Source: Brevibacillus brevis
GTDB lineage: Bacteria; Bacillota; Bacilli; Brevibacillales; Brevibacillaceae
Direction of reading: 5' to 3'
Assembly (NCBI RefSeq): GCF_031583145.1
Contig: NZ_CP134050.1
Location: 2,741,501 to 2,805,500, forward strand
DNA: 64,000 bases
The notes below the pieces were generated by a model. It was not told where the DNA came from and searched no databases. It was given only the letters and a program-made list of their open reading frames with translations. The position numbers and the translations under genes are program-made. Shown in pieces: positions 26,943-35,302 of the stretch (within the stretch, counting starts at the first letter, position 1; each line of letters opens with the position of its first letter).

Positions 26943-28429
26943 ACACAGCCCTGATCATCATCTTTCTGGTTCTGCTGCTCGCGATCTACTCCGGCATTCG
27001 CGCACAAAAAGGAAAAGACATGAACATGGAGCAATGGACGGTCGGGGGCAGAGGGTTTGGCTCCATCTTCATTTTTCTGCTGGTCGCCGGAGAGATCTAC
27101 ACCACCTTTACCTTCCTGGGAGGGAGCGGCTGGGCGTACTCCAAAGGCGCTCCCTCGTACTACGTCTTGTCCTACATCGCTCTTGCCTACGTGATCTCCT
27201 ACTGGCTGCTGCCACCCATCTGGCGCTATGCCAAAAAGCATCGGCTCGTTTCCCAATCCGACTTTTTTGTCAGCAAGTACAACAGCAAAGGACTGGGGAT
27301 TCTGGTCGCAGCCGTCGGGGTCATCGCCATCATCCCGTATTTGATTCTCCAGTTCAAGGGTCTCGGCATCATCGTTTCCGAAGCCTCATACGGTTCCATC
27401 ACGCCTACCGCAGCCGTGTGGATCGGGACGATCGCAGTGACCATCTACGTCATGATTTCCGGGATTCACGGCTCGGCGTGGACCGCCGCGATCAAAGACA
27501 TTATGATTTTCGTCGTCGTGGTCTTCATGGGCTTGTATTTGCCATACCATTACTACGGAGGGATCCAGCCGATGTTTGAGGCGGTAGAGGCCGCAAATCC
27601 GGGATTTCTGGCCTTTCCTGACGAAGGCTTGAGCGTTTCCTGGTACATCTCTACGGTGCTGGTCACGGTGTTTGGCTTCTACATGTGGCCGCACACGTTT
27701 GGCTCCATTTTTTCCGCCAAAAACGAAAACGTCTTCCGCAAAAACACCGTCATGCTGCCGCTCTACACGCTCATGCTGCTGTTCGTATTCTTCGTGGGCT
27801 TTACCGCGATCCTTCAGGTCCCCGGTCTCAAAGGAGCGGATGGTGACCTGTCTCTCCTGCGCTTGTCCCTCAAGACCTTCGACCCGTGGATCGTCGGACT
27901 CATCGGGGCCGCCGGATTGCTGACGGCGCTGGTGCCCGGCTCCATGCTGCTCATGACGGCAGCAACGCTTCTTGCCAAAAACGTGTACAAGGTAATGGCA
28001 CCCGCTGCGTCGGAAGCTCGTATCGCCCGGGTCGCCAAACTGCTGGTGCCCGTCCTTTCGCTCATCTCCCTGTACTTTACGCTCCATGGAGGGGATACGC
28101 TCGTCACGCTGCTGCTGATGGGCTACAGCCTGGTCACCCAGTTGTTTCCCGCCTTGCTTTTGAGTTTGCAGCCGCAGCCCTGGGTGAACAAGTACGGCGC
28201 GTTTGCCGGGATTTTGGCCGGCGTGTTGACGGTTGCGTACGTCACCGTCTTCAAAGTGACGATCGGGACCATGTTCCCGGACTGGCCCGCCGCCATCAAG
28301 GATTTGAATATTGGCGTGGCCGCCCTGCTCGTCAACCTCGTCGTGATGTTCGGCACCACGCTTGTGACCCGCCTCATGCTGACGCCGGGTACGCAAGCAG
28401 CCAACACCGGGGGCTCACCCACACTGTAG
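26939..28429 (+). CDS. Sodium:solute symporter family protein (YhjB-like)
   Basis: 496-residue SSS-family transporter with about 13 transmembrane helices. The conserved EQWTVGGRGFGSIFIFLLVA near the N terminus, WAYSKGAPSYYVLSYIALAY, and VTVFGFYMWPHTFGSIFSAK are typical of the family. It uses a sodium gradient to import a small organic solute. The neighbours (PucR regulator, amidohydrolase, carbamoylase) suggest a nitrogen compound such as a ureide, hydantoin or nucleobase derivative; this is inference. Confidence 0.93.
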   Translation: MNTALIIIFLVLLLAIYSGIRAQKGKDMNMEQWTVGGRGFGSIFIFLLVAGEIYTTFTFLGGSGWAYSKGAPSYYVLSYIALAYVISYWLLPPIWRYAKKHRLVSQSDFFVSKYNSKGLGILVAAVGVIAIIPYLILQFKGLGIIVSEASYGSITPTAAVWIGTIAVTIYVMISGIHGSAWTAAIKDIMIFVVVVFMGLYLPYHYYGGIQPMFEAVEAANPGFLAFPDEGLSVSWYISTVLVTVFGFYMWPHTFGSIFSAKNENVFRKNTVMLPLYTLMLLFVFFVGFTAILQVPGLKGADGDLSLLRLSLKTFDPWIVGLIGAAGLLTALVPGSMLLMTAATLLAKNVYKVMAPAASEARIARVAKLLVPVLSLISLYFTLHGGDTLVTLLLMGYSLVTQLFPALLLSLQPQPWVNKYGAFAGILAGVLTVAYVTVFKVTIGTMFPDWPAAIKDLNIGVAALLVNLVVMFGTTLVTRLMLTPGTQAANTGGSPTL

Positions 28430-28498
28430 GAATGGGGAATGCGGATTTCGACCTCGATTCAACTGACGAATCTCAATGGGCTAAAGGAGGAATTTTTC

Positions 28499-30121
28499 AT
28501 GGCAGATATCGTGTTTCGCAATGGAAGGGTGGTAACGGCAGATGCAGCCAATCGCGTCGTACAGGCGGTCGCCGTCAAAGGAAACCGGATCGTAGCAGTG
28601 GGCACCAATGAAGAAGCGGATCGTCTGATTCACTCGCAGACGCGCATCGTCGACCTGAAAGGAAGGAGCCTTCTTCCCGGCTTCATCGACGCGCACCTGC
28701 ACATGACGATCTACGGGACGAACAAGCTGGGAGTCGATTGCAAGGCGAGGAATATCACCTCGATCGATGACTTGCTTGGCGCTCTGGCGGAACAAGCGAA
28801 AAAGACGCCGAAGGGAGAATGGATCAGAGCCTGCGGTTTCGACGAAAATCGCATGGTGGAAAAACGGTATCCGACGATCGGGGAGCTGGATGCCATCTCA
28901 ACCGAGCATCCGATCTTCGTCATGCGTACATGCGCCCACCACTCGATTGCAAACAGTACGGCGATGGCCCTCGCCGGATTCGACCGGAATACCCCTGATC
29001 CGCAGGGAGGGCGAATCGATCGGGATGAGTGCGGAGATTTGACCGGGTTCCTCGTGGAAACGGCCCATATGCAGATGTTCGAGCGGGCAGCCTTTACCGA
29101 AGCCGAATACATGCAAGGACTAAGGCTCGCTTCCGAAGATTTCGTGGCACGGGGGATCACAAGCATCCACGATGCGGGAGGATACGGACCGGACAACTTC
29201 CGGGCGATGCAGAAGGCTGTTCAGTCAGGCGATGTCAAAGTGAGAATTTACGCGATTGTATGCGCGCTGAACCGGTCGGAGGAATTTGTGCGGAAGATGA
29301 TCGACGCGGGGCTTGTAACAGGAACAGGCGACGAACGCTTTCGGATCGGTCCGGCCAAGGTATTCACGGACGGAGCGAGCATCGCCCCGACGATGGCCAT
29401 GCGCGAACCTTTCGACAGCAGACCGGGCGACTGCGGAATTCTCTACTACGAACAGGACGAGTTGAATACGATTTTGGGAGAGGCGCATGCAAAGGGCTTC
29501 CAGATTACGGCTCACGCACAAGGCGACCGGGCGATCGAGATGCTGCTCGACTGCTTCGAGACAGCGCTGGCTGCTCACCCGAGGGAAAATCACCGTCACC
29601 GGATTGAACACGCGGGCGTCTCGGCTCCCGATCTGATCGAGCGAATGGCTCGCCTTGGCGTCGTACCGATTCCGAACCCGGCGTTCATTTACGAATACGG
29701 GGACAGCTACGTCAACAATATCGGCCAGCGGGCGAGGCACATGTTTCCGGCGCGGGATCAGATCGACAACGGGATCATCGCAGCGGGAGCCTCTGATAGC
29801 CCCGTGACCAGCTTTGATCCATTGATCGGGATTCATGCGGCTGTCAACCGGATGAGTAAAACGGGCCAGGCGGTAGGGGAAAATCAGCGGGTGAGTGTGC
29901 TGGAGGCGATCCGGATGTTTACCTGGAACGGAGCGTACGCCAGTTTTGAAGAGGGGGTGAAAGGGAGCATCGAGCCAGGCAAACTGGCGGATCTGGTCGT
30001 GCTTGGCGGCGACATTCTCAGTGTCCCGGCGGATCGGATCAAAGACTTGCAGGTGGAGATGACCATGATCGACGGCGAGTTCGTCTACCAAAAGCAAGAG
30101 GAGGAGGTCGTGCAGTCTTGA
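28499..30121 (+). CDS. Amidohydrolase family protein (YtcJ/NfdA-like)
   Basis: 540-residue metal-dependent hydrolase of the amidohydrolase_3 type. The HxH metal motif is in LPGFIDAHLHMTIYG. Later ligands appear as AHAQGDRAIEMLLDCFETAL, RHRIEHAGV and AAGASDSPVTSFDP. Related enzymes include N-substituted formamide deformylase and YtcJ of unknown substrate. AAAGGAGG precedes the ATG at 28499, and the stop overlaps the TTG start of the next gene. It probably carries out the first hydrolytic step on the imported compound (inference). Confidence 0.9.
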   Translation: MADIVFRNGRVVTADAANRVVQAVAVKGNRIVAVGTNEEADRLIHSQTRIVDLKGRSLLPGFIDAHLHMTIYGTNKLGVDCKARNITSIDDLLGALAEQAKKTPKGEWIRACGFDENRMVEKRYPTIGELDAISTEHPIFVMRTCAHHSIANSTAMALAGFDRNTPDPQGGRIDRDECGDLTGFLVETAHMQMFERAAFTEAEYMQGLRLASEDFVARGITSIHDAGGYGPDNFRAMQKAVQSGDVKVRIYAIVCALNRSEEFVRKMIDAGLVTGTGDERFRIGPAKVFTDGASIAPTMAMREPFDSRPGDCGILYYEQDELNTILGEAHAKGFQITAHAQGDRAIEMLLDCFETALAAHPRENHRHRIEHAGVSAPDLIERMARLGVVPIPNPAFIYEYGDSYVNNIGQRARHMFPARDQIDNGIIAAGASDSPVTSFDPLIGIHAAVNRMSKTGQAVGENQRVSVLEAIRMFTWNGAYASFEEGVKGSIEPGKLADLVVLGGDILSVPADRIKDLQVEMTMIDGEFVYQKQEEEVVQS

Positions 30122-31380
30122 GTATGCAAGCGAGGACTCTTACGATCAATCAGGAGCGGTTGCAAAAGAGGATCCAGGACCTGTCTCGCATCGGGCGGAT
30201 CGGCGAGACCGGAGTTTGCCGATTGGCCTTGTCGCCGGAGGATCGCGCAGGGGTGGAGCAAGTTCGTCTCTGGATGGACGAGGCGGGCTTGCAGACGCGA
30301 ATGGACGACTTTGGCAACCTGATCGGCAGGCTGGAGGGGCGAAATCCGGATGCCCCGCTGCTGATGGTCGGCTCCCACATAGATTCGCAGCCGTACGGAG
30401 GCCGGTATGATGGCGCAATCGGCGTACTGGGCGGGCTGGAAGCGCTGCAGACAATGAAAGAACAGGGGATCGTTCCTGAGCAAAGTGTGGAAGTGGTCGC
30501 CTTTTGCGATGAAGAAGGATGCCGATTTCAAAAAGGTCTGTTCGGATCTCGGGGCATATTAGGCCGTCTGGAGCCGGGAGAGCTGGAACGAACGGACAAG
30601 AACGGGGTTTCCCGCAGGCAGGCGCTGCTCGAATTCGGCTGCGACCCGGATCGGCTGGAGGCATCCGTGTATCCGGAGGGCAGCATCGGGGCCTATCTGG
30701 AGCTGCACATCGAACAAGGGCCGGTACTTGATCGCGCAGGCGAGCCTGTCGGGATCGTATCCGCGATTTCCGGGCCGCTGTGGTGGACGGTAGAGTTGAC
30801 AGGCTTTGCGGGCCACGCGGGCTCCGTGCCCATGAACATGCGCCAGGACGCCTTGCTGGGCGCGGCCAAAGTGATTATGGCTCTAAATGAACTGGCGAGG
30901 CTGGATCCGGCCGCTCCTACGGTCGGGACCGTCGGCCACCTCGAAGTGTTTCCGGATTCGCGCAACATCATCCCGGAGCGTGTCCGGTTCACGGTCGATT
31001 TGCGTGACGTCGACCAGGAGCGCAGAAACGAGCGGGAGCAGGCGCTGCGGGAAGCCATCGAGCTGGCGGCCATGGAGGGCGGCCTCACCTACACGATCAC
31101 GGAAGACACGAACAGCGATCCGCGCTACTGCGCCCCGTGGATCAAGGACATCATCCGCGAAGAGGGCAGGGTGCTCGGCATTGAAGCGCGCGAGCTGATG
31201 AGCGGACCCTTCCACGACGCGCTGGCGCTGTCGTACGTGTGCGATTACGGAATGATCTTCGTCCGCTGCAAGGACGGGATCAGCCACAATCCCGCCGAGT
31301 TTTCCTCCTTCGAAGATGTAGCCTTGGGCACCGAGCTGCTGTACAAAACGGTTCTGCGCATGACTGCAGCCGGCAAGTAG
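30118..31380 (+). CDS. M20-type hydantoinase/carbamoylase (allantoate amidohydrolase-like)
   Basis: 420-residue di-zinc hydrolase of the N-carbamoyl-L-amino-acid hydrolase/allantoate amidohydrolase group. Metal and substrate motifs are MVGSHIDSQPYGGRYDGAIG, VVAFCDEEGCRF, and the dimerisation/substrate segment TGFAGHAGSVPMNMRQDALL. The C-terminal ligand is in FVRCKDGISHNPAEFSS. It would release ammonia and CO2 or a free amine from a ureido compound. The TTG at 30118 has GAGGAGG about 10 nt upstream; an ATG at 30124 is the alternative. Last gene of the operon. Confidence 0.9.
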   Translation: MSMQARTLTINQERLQKRIQDLSRIGRIGETGVCRLALSPEDRAGVEQVRLWMDEAGLQTRMDDFGNLIGRLEGRNPDAPLLMVGSHIDSQPYGGRYDGAIGVLGGLEALQTMKEQGIVPEQSVEVVAFCDEEGCRFQKGLFGSRGILGRLEPGELERTDKNGVSRRQALLEFGCDPDRLEASVYPEGSIGAYLELHIEQGPVLDRAGEPVGIVSAISGPLWWTVELTGFAGHAGSVPMNMRQDALLGAAKVIMALNELARLDPAAPTVGTVGHLEVFPDSRNIIPERVRFTVDLRDVDQERRNEREQALREAIELAAMEGGLTYTITEDTNSDPRYCAPWIKDIIREEGRVLGIEARELMSGPFHDALALSYVCDYGMIFVRCKDGISHNPAEFSSFEDVALGTELLYKTVLRMTAAGK

Positions 31381-31387
31381 CCGCATC

Positions 31388-31432
31388 GAAAAAAACATCG
31401 CCCAGCCGTTGTCGGGTGGGCGATGTTTTTTC
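31388..31432 (+). terminator. Intrinsic terminator of the symporter-hydrolase operon
   Basis: AAAAAACATCGCCCA/TGGGCGATGTTTTTT, a 15-bp stem with a T tract. Confidence 0.9.
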
Positions 31433-31471
31433 GATTGAAAAAGGGGGGAGTCGATGTGGTTGGTGTAAGCC

Positions 31472-31690
31472 CTACAGTTCCTCCACGTCTGCAAAGTAAT
31501 GATTCTTGCGGTAAGAAACAGCCTCCATCGTCGCTATCAGGTTTTCCCCATGGAAGATGTCGATGCGGTAGAACCCTGTACGAAAGTTTCGTCTGGTCTC
31601 AGTCGCACGGATGACGATCCTGTCTCCCGGTTTGGCCGCCTCCATAAACTGGATGGTTGTGGAAAGACCGAGGGAGGTACTCGGTTTTCC
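31472..31690 (-). pseudogene. 3' remnant of a PaaI-like hotdog thioesterase gene
   Basis: On the minus strand the frame from about 31690 to the TAG at 31472-31474 reads as the C-terminal half of a hotdog-fold thioesterase. Recognisable pieces are STTIQFMEAAKPGDRIVIRA, ETRRNFRTGFYRIDIFHGEN and LIATMEAVSYRKNHYFADVE. The catalytic N-terminal half and any start codon are missing, because the brnQ 3' end begins where it should continue. It is therefore a truncated, presumably dead gene. Assignment to PaaI-like thioesterases rests on the AKPGDR and RRNFRTGFYRIDI pattern. Confidence 0.6.
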
Positions 31691-33045
31691 TATTGTTTAT
31701 GGAGTCGGATTTCATGAGAAGGAAGGGTTTTCTTCTTTCGGAATAGACTAACCATGTATCCGCAGAAGCCTCCGATCAGAGAAGGGAGCATCCAGCCCAG
31801 ACCTACCTGATACAAGGGAAGGTACTGCGTTAGCCAATCTTGCATGACAGCGCTGTGCACTCCCGCGGCATGCAGTCCATCAAACAAACTAATCAGAAAG
31901 GTAAAGAGCAGGCTTCCTTGATATACCTCGGGCCTGCCATGAAATGCGTTGTGAAAAAACGTCAAAAACAGCAACGAAATAGCGATGGGATACATCGTCA
32001 TCAACACGGGCACGGAAACCTTAATCAGTTCAGTTAAACCGATGTTTGCTACAAGCGTGCTGAAAACGGACAGAATCACGGCAAACTTTTTGTACGAAAC
32101 AGCCGGAACCAGCGTATGAAAAAAAGTGGAGCAGGCGGTAATCAGGCCTACACTCGTGGTCAAGCATGCCACGGTTATCATGAATCCCAGAAGAACGGCG
32201 CCATAGGAACCAAAATAATAGTTCGAAACCTTCGCCAAAATTTCGGCTCCGTTTTCTAAGTGACCCAGTTTTGCCACACTGGAAGCACCCATGTAGGAAA
32301 GAGCCGTATAAAACAGGACGAGAAGAGTACCGGCAATGGCTGTAGCTTTTGCACAGGTAGCCAAAACCTGTTTTTTGGCAGTGATTCCTTTTTCCTTCAG
32401 GGCGTTCACGATAATGATTCCAAATACAAAAGCAACAAGGGCATCAAGCGTTAGGTACCCTTCCTGAAACCCTTTGAAGAATACATCGGTTTTGTAATCA
32501 TCTGAAGGGGCCTGAAGCGCTCCAATCGGATGAAGAACCGCTGTCGCTACGATGATTCCGATAAAAGTCAATTTGATTGGAGTTAAGATTTTTCCAACAA
32601 GATTGACAATTTTTACAGGATTCAGGGATAGCAGACAAGCAATGGAAAAAAATACGATGCTAAAGACCACGAGCGGGATCGGACCTGGCTGGCTTGGCAG
32701 GAAAGGCTTTATCCCAATTTCAAACGAAACATTGCCGGATCTCGGAATCGCGAAAAATGGGCCAATTGCCAGATAAAGAATCGTCGTGAAAACAAGCCCG
32801 AACAGCGGATGAACACGACCTGCCAGAGAACGCAAGTCTTCTTTCCCCGAATAAACAAATGCAGAGATGGCAAGCAAAGGCAAACCAACTCCCGTAACCA
32901 AAAAACCGGCATTGGCGATCCATACATGGGTTCCCGCCAATTGGCCAAGCATCGGCGGGAAGATCAAGTTGCCGGCTCCAAAAAACAACGCAAACAACAT
33001 AAATCCCAATATGACAACAAAAGAAAATGGTGCTTTTTGTGACAC
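31690..33045 (-). CDS. brnQ: Branched-chain amino acid transport carrier BrnQ
   Basis: 451-residue LIVCS-family sodium-coupled carrier of leucine, isoleucine and valine, with about 12 transmembrane helices. Diagnostic segments are FMLFALFFGAGNLIFPPMLG near the N terminus and AIGPFFAIPRSGNVSFEIGI. The GTG at 33045 has GGAGGA 7 nt upstream. The coding sequence looks visibly more AT-rich than its neighbours (not counted). It is flanked by gene remnants on both sides, so it may be a later arrival (inference). A structured leader precedes it. Confidence 0.95.
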   Translation of the reverse strand: MSQKAPFSFVVILGFMLFALFFGAGNLIFPPMLGQLAGTHVWIANAGFLVTGVGLPLLAISAFVYSGKEDLRSLAGRVHPLFGLVFTTILYLAIGPFFAIPRSGNVSFEIGIKPFLPSQPGPIPLVVFSIVFFSIACLLSLNPVKIVNLVGKILTPIKLTFIGIIVATAVLHPIGALQAPSDDYKTDVFFKGFQEGYLTLDALVAFVFGIIIVNALKEKGITAKKQVLATCAKATAIAGTLLVLFYTALSYMGASSVAKLGHLENGAEILAKVSNYYFGSYGAVLLGFMITVACLTTSVGLITACSTFFHTLVPAVSYKKFAVILSVFSTLVANIGLTELIKVSVPVLMTMYPIAISLLFLTFFHNAFHGRPEVYQGSLLFTFLISLFDGLHAAGVHSAVMQDWLTQYLPLYQVGLGWMLPSLIGGFCGYMVSLFRKKKTLPSHEIRLHKQ

Positions 33046-33078
33046 AAGATTTCCTCCTAAACCTCTATCTCTCGCACC

Positions 33079-33161
33079 CAGATCATTCCCTGCGGCTGGT
33101 TGCTCAAGATAAATTTCCTCCCTGCTTGCATGATGTCGCGCCCGTTTCTTCAGATCATTCC
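33079..33161 (-). repeat. 11-bp direct repeat in brnQ leader
   Basis: CAGATCATTCC (plus-strand reading) occurs at 33079-33089 and again at 33151-33161, a 72-bp spacing within the brnQ leader. The second copy is part of the dyad GATCA-TTCCG-TGATC. Confidence 0.55.
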
Positions 33162-33180
33162 GTGATCCGACTGCCGTCAT

Positions 33181-33228
33181 CATGAATGGCATTCCTTTAT
33201 TAAAGGCAATACCTTTTCAGGATTCATG
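33181..33228 (-). promoter_or_regulatory. Long stem-loop in the brnQ 5' region
   Basis: CATGAAT (33181-33187) pairs with ATTCATG (33222-33228). Inside it GGCATT and AATACC pair, then CCTTT/AAAGG closes an apical loop (CCTTTATTAAAGG at 33194-33206). It could be a regulatory RNA hairpin or a protein-binding dyad about 150 bp before the brnQ start. No known riboswitch is recognised. Confidence 0.4.
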
Positions 33229-33255
33229 AGACTAAACTCCTAATTTTCACTCTCA

Positions 33256-33432
33256 TCAAAATTGATTATAAGCGAACAAGCGGATAAAAAACATATACAC
33301 AAGGGTACCACTTGCAAGAGAAAGAAGCATTTTTCTCTTCCAGATCTGGAAGAGAGCAACTACACCGATCGAAAGGAATTCGGGGATTCCGCGGCTGCCG
33401 GAAACCAGACTGACATCCTTGATTTCATTCGG
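33256..33432 (-). pseudogene. azlD: 3' remnant of azlD (branched-chain amino acid exporter subunit)
   Basis: On the minus strand, ending at TGA 33256-33258, the frame reads KDVSLVSGSRGIPEFLSIGV followed by VALFQIWKRKMLLSLASGTL and VYMFFIRLF. This matches the C-terminal third of AzlD proteins, which have KD, GIPE, a helix, WKRNxLLS and GTxxYM. Everything upstream of the KDV is unrelated sequence, and no azlC is nearby. The fragment is about 59 residues against the usual 100-110, so it is a truncated remnant. Confidence 0.6.
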
Positions 33433-33440
33433 ATCGTTAC

Positions 33441-33548
33441 CTTTGCGGCGCAAGACCTTCGGACAAGTTTTTGCGTGTTGCCCTCGCCTCTACCCGTTCG
33501 CTGGACGAGTTAAAAGCGGGGTTAGAGATTTTGAAACAAAATCTCTAA
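33441..33548 (+). pseudogene. 3' remnant of an aminotransferase-like (possibly MocR-type) gene
   Basis: The plus-strand frame ending at TAA 33546-33548 reads ARPSDKFLRVALASTRSLDE followed by LKAGLEILKQNL. This resembles the extreme C terminus of class I/II PLP-dependent aminotransferase folds, including MocR regulators. Upstream, the frame dissolves where the azlD remnant begins on the other strand. The family call is tentative because only about 30 residues remain. Confidence 0.35.
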
Positions 33549-33715
33549 TCGATGAAGCACGGGAAAGACGGAAATTTCCTGGGAGGTAAGAGCGGCTGTG
33601 AAACGGGGAATCGAACGAGCAGATTTCACCCGAATATTTGGAGAACAGGAACGAGACAGGAGGTGGGCTTTTTGCTATAGTTTAGTCATGTGAGAAAAGA
33701 AGGGGTGTACTGGCA

Positions 33716-34573
33716 TTGAAAATGCGTGTTTCTGCCGTGCAGTATCATCTGCATACCATACATAGCTTTGACCAATTCGCTCATCAGGTAGAGCACTACG
33801 TGAAAAACGCGCAGGAGTACGACACCGAATTCCTGCTGTTTCCCGAGCTGTTCACGACACAGCTGATGTCTATTGGCGACGGACAAGGGAACGCTTTGCC
33901 GATTACGGCGCTGCCTTCCTTTACCGAGCAGTACGTGGAGCTGTTTCGTTCTCTCGCAGCCAAATATGACATGCACCTCATCGGAGGCACCCATATCATC
34001 GAAGAAAACGGCAAGCTCTACAATACGGCATTCCTTTTCTACCCGGATGGCCGCGTAGGCCAGCAAAAGAAAATTCACATCACGCCGTGGGAAGTCAAAG
34101 GCTGGAACATGGGCGCAGGCGATTCTCTGCAAATTTTTGAGACGGACAAAGGAAAAGTGGCCATGATCATTTGCTACGATATCGAATTTCCGGAATGGGT
34201 CCGAATCGCCAAAGCGCGCGGTGCTGACGTCATTTTCTGCCCATCCTGCACCGACGATCGCCACGCCTTCCACCGCGTCCGCTATACGAGCCACGCCCGC
34301 ACGATCGAGAACCAGGTGTACGTTGTCTTGACTGGCACGGTAGGTTCTTTGCCGACAGTCGACTTCATGCGCGCCAACTTTGGACAAGCGGCCATCCTCA
34401 CGCCGAACGACGTTCCATTCCCGCCGCGCGGGATTTTGGCAGAGGGAGAGATCAACCACGACATGCTGGTTACGGCCGATCTGGATCTGCAGCTCTTATA
34501 CGACGTGCGCGAGAAAGGGTCTGTGACGACCTGGCGGGATCGCCGTATCGATCTGTATCCCGATTGGAAATAG
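33716..34573 (+). CDS. Carbon-nitrogen hydrolase family protein (YhcX C-terminal-like)
   Basis: 285-residue nitrilase-superfamily amidase. The Glu-Lys-Cys triad is visible: Glu in FLLFPELFTTQ, Lys in GQQKKIHITPWE, Cys in VAMIICYDIEFPEW. It hydrolyses an amide or nitrile-like bond of unknown substrate. The TTG at 33716 is about 9 nt after AAGGGG; an ATG at 33722 is possible. The next gene encodes the acetyltransferase that in Bacillus YhcX-type proteins is fused in front of this hydrolase domain. Confidence 0.88.
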   Translation: MKMRVSAVQYHLHTIHSFDQFAHQVEHYVKNAQEYDTEFLLFPELFTTQLMSIGDGQGNALPITALPSFTEQYVELFRSLAAKYDMHLIGGTHIIEENGKLYNTAFLFYPDGRVGQQKKIHITPWEVKGWNMGAGDSLQIFETDKGKVAMIICYDIEFPEWVRIAKARGADVIFCPSCTDDRHAFHRVRYTSHARTIENQVYVVLTGTVGSLPTVDFMRANFGQAAILTPNDVPFPPRGILAEGEINHDMLVTADLDLQLLYDVREKGSVTTWRDRRIDLYPDWK

Positions 34574-34596
34574 AAGCGCGCGCCAGGGGGACGACC

Positions 34597-35265
34597 ATGT
34601 ACCGAAAAGAACTGTACGTGTTTGAACAGGACAAGCCGCGCAAAGCCGTCGTGCGAAACTATGCCGCCCGGGACTTCGATGAGCTGATCCGCATCCAGGC
34701 GGAAAGCTTTCCGCCGCCCTTCCCATCAGAGCTGTGGTGGAACCGCGAGCAGCTTACGAACCACATCACGCTGTTTCCCGAAGGGGCAATCTGCGTAGAG
34801 GTGGAAGGTGTGCTGGCAGGGTCCATGACGGGACTGTTGGTCGATTTTGATCCGAGCCAGCCCGATCACAGCTGGGAGGAGATCACCGACAACGGCTACA
34901 TCCGAAACCATACACCGAACGGAGATACGCTCTACATCGTCGATATTTGCATTCGACCCAGCCACCGCAAGCTGGGCCTCGGCCAGCAGATGATGCAGGC
35001 CATGTACGAGTTGGTCGTGCACCACAAGCTCAAACGGCTGCTCGGCGGCGGGCGGATGCCCGGATACGGCCGTTTTGCAGACCTGTGGACGCCAGAGGAG
35101 TATGTAAACAGGGTGGTGGCGGGGGAAGTCAAAGATCCGGTCCTGACATTCCTGATGCGCTGCGGACGCACACCGCTGCAAGTGGTCGCCGATTATCTCG
35201 AAGACGAAGAATCACGCAATTTCGCGACCTTGATGGAATGGAAAAACCCGTTTTTGCCGAGCTAG
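34597..35265 (+). CDS. GNAT acetyltransferase (YhcX N-terminal-like)
   Basis: 222-residue GNAT protein. The acetyl-CoA motif is VDICIRPSHRKLGLGQQMMQ, with LGGGRMPGYGRFADLWTPEE, YVNRVVAGEVKDPVLTFLM and the terminal FATLMEWKNPF. These features are characteristic of the acetyltransferase half of bifunctional GNAT/carbon-nitrogen hydrolases. GGGGGAC lies 5 nt before the ATG at 34597, and 23 bp separate it from the hydrolase gene. The two probably act on the same molecule. The substrate is unknown. Confidence 0.85.
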   Translation: MYRKELYVFEQDKPRKAVVRNYAARDFDELIRIQAESFPPPFPSELWWNREQLTNHITLFPEGAICVEVEGVLAGSMTGLLVDFDPSQPDHSWEEITDNGYIRNHTPNGDTLYIVDICIRPSHRKLGLGQQMMQAMYELVVHHKLKRLLGGGRMPGYGRFADLWTPEEYVNRVVAGEVKDPVLTFLMRCGRTPLQVVADYLEDEESRNFATLMEWKNPFLPS

Positions 35266-35302
35266 GTTGCCCACAAGATCACATGGAGAGGAAGAACGAT
35301 AA

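Noticed and set aside
33046..33255. T-box riboswitch in the brnQ leader
   Set aside because: No AGGGTGG-ACCGCG core or matching terminator/antiterminator pair could be found; the structure present was reported separately.
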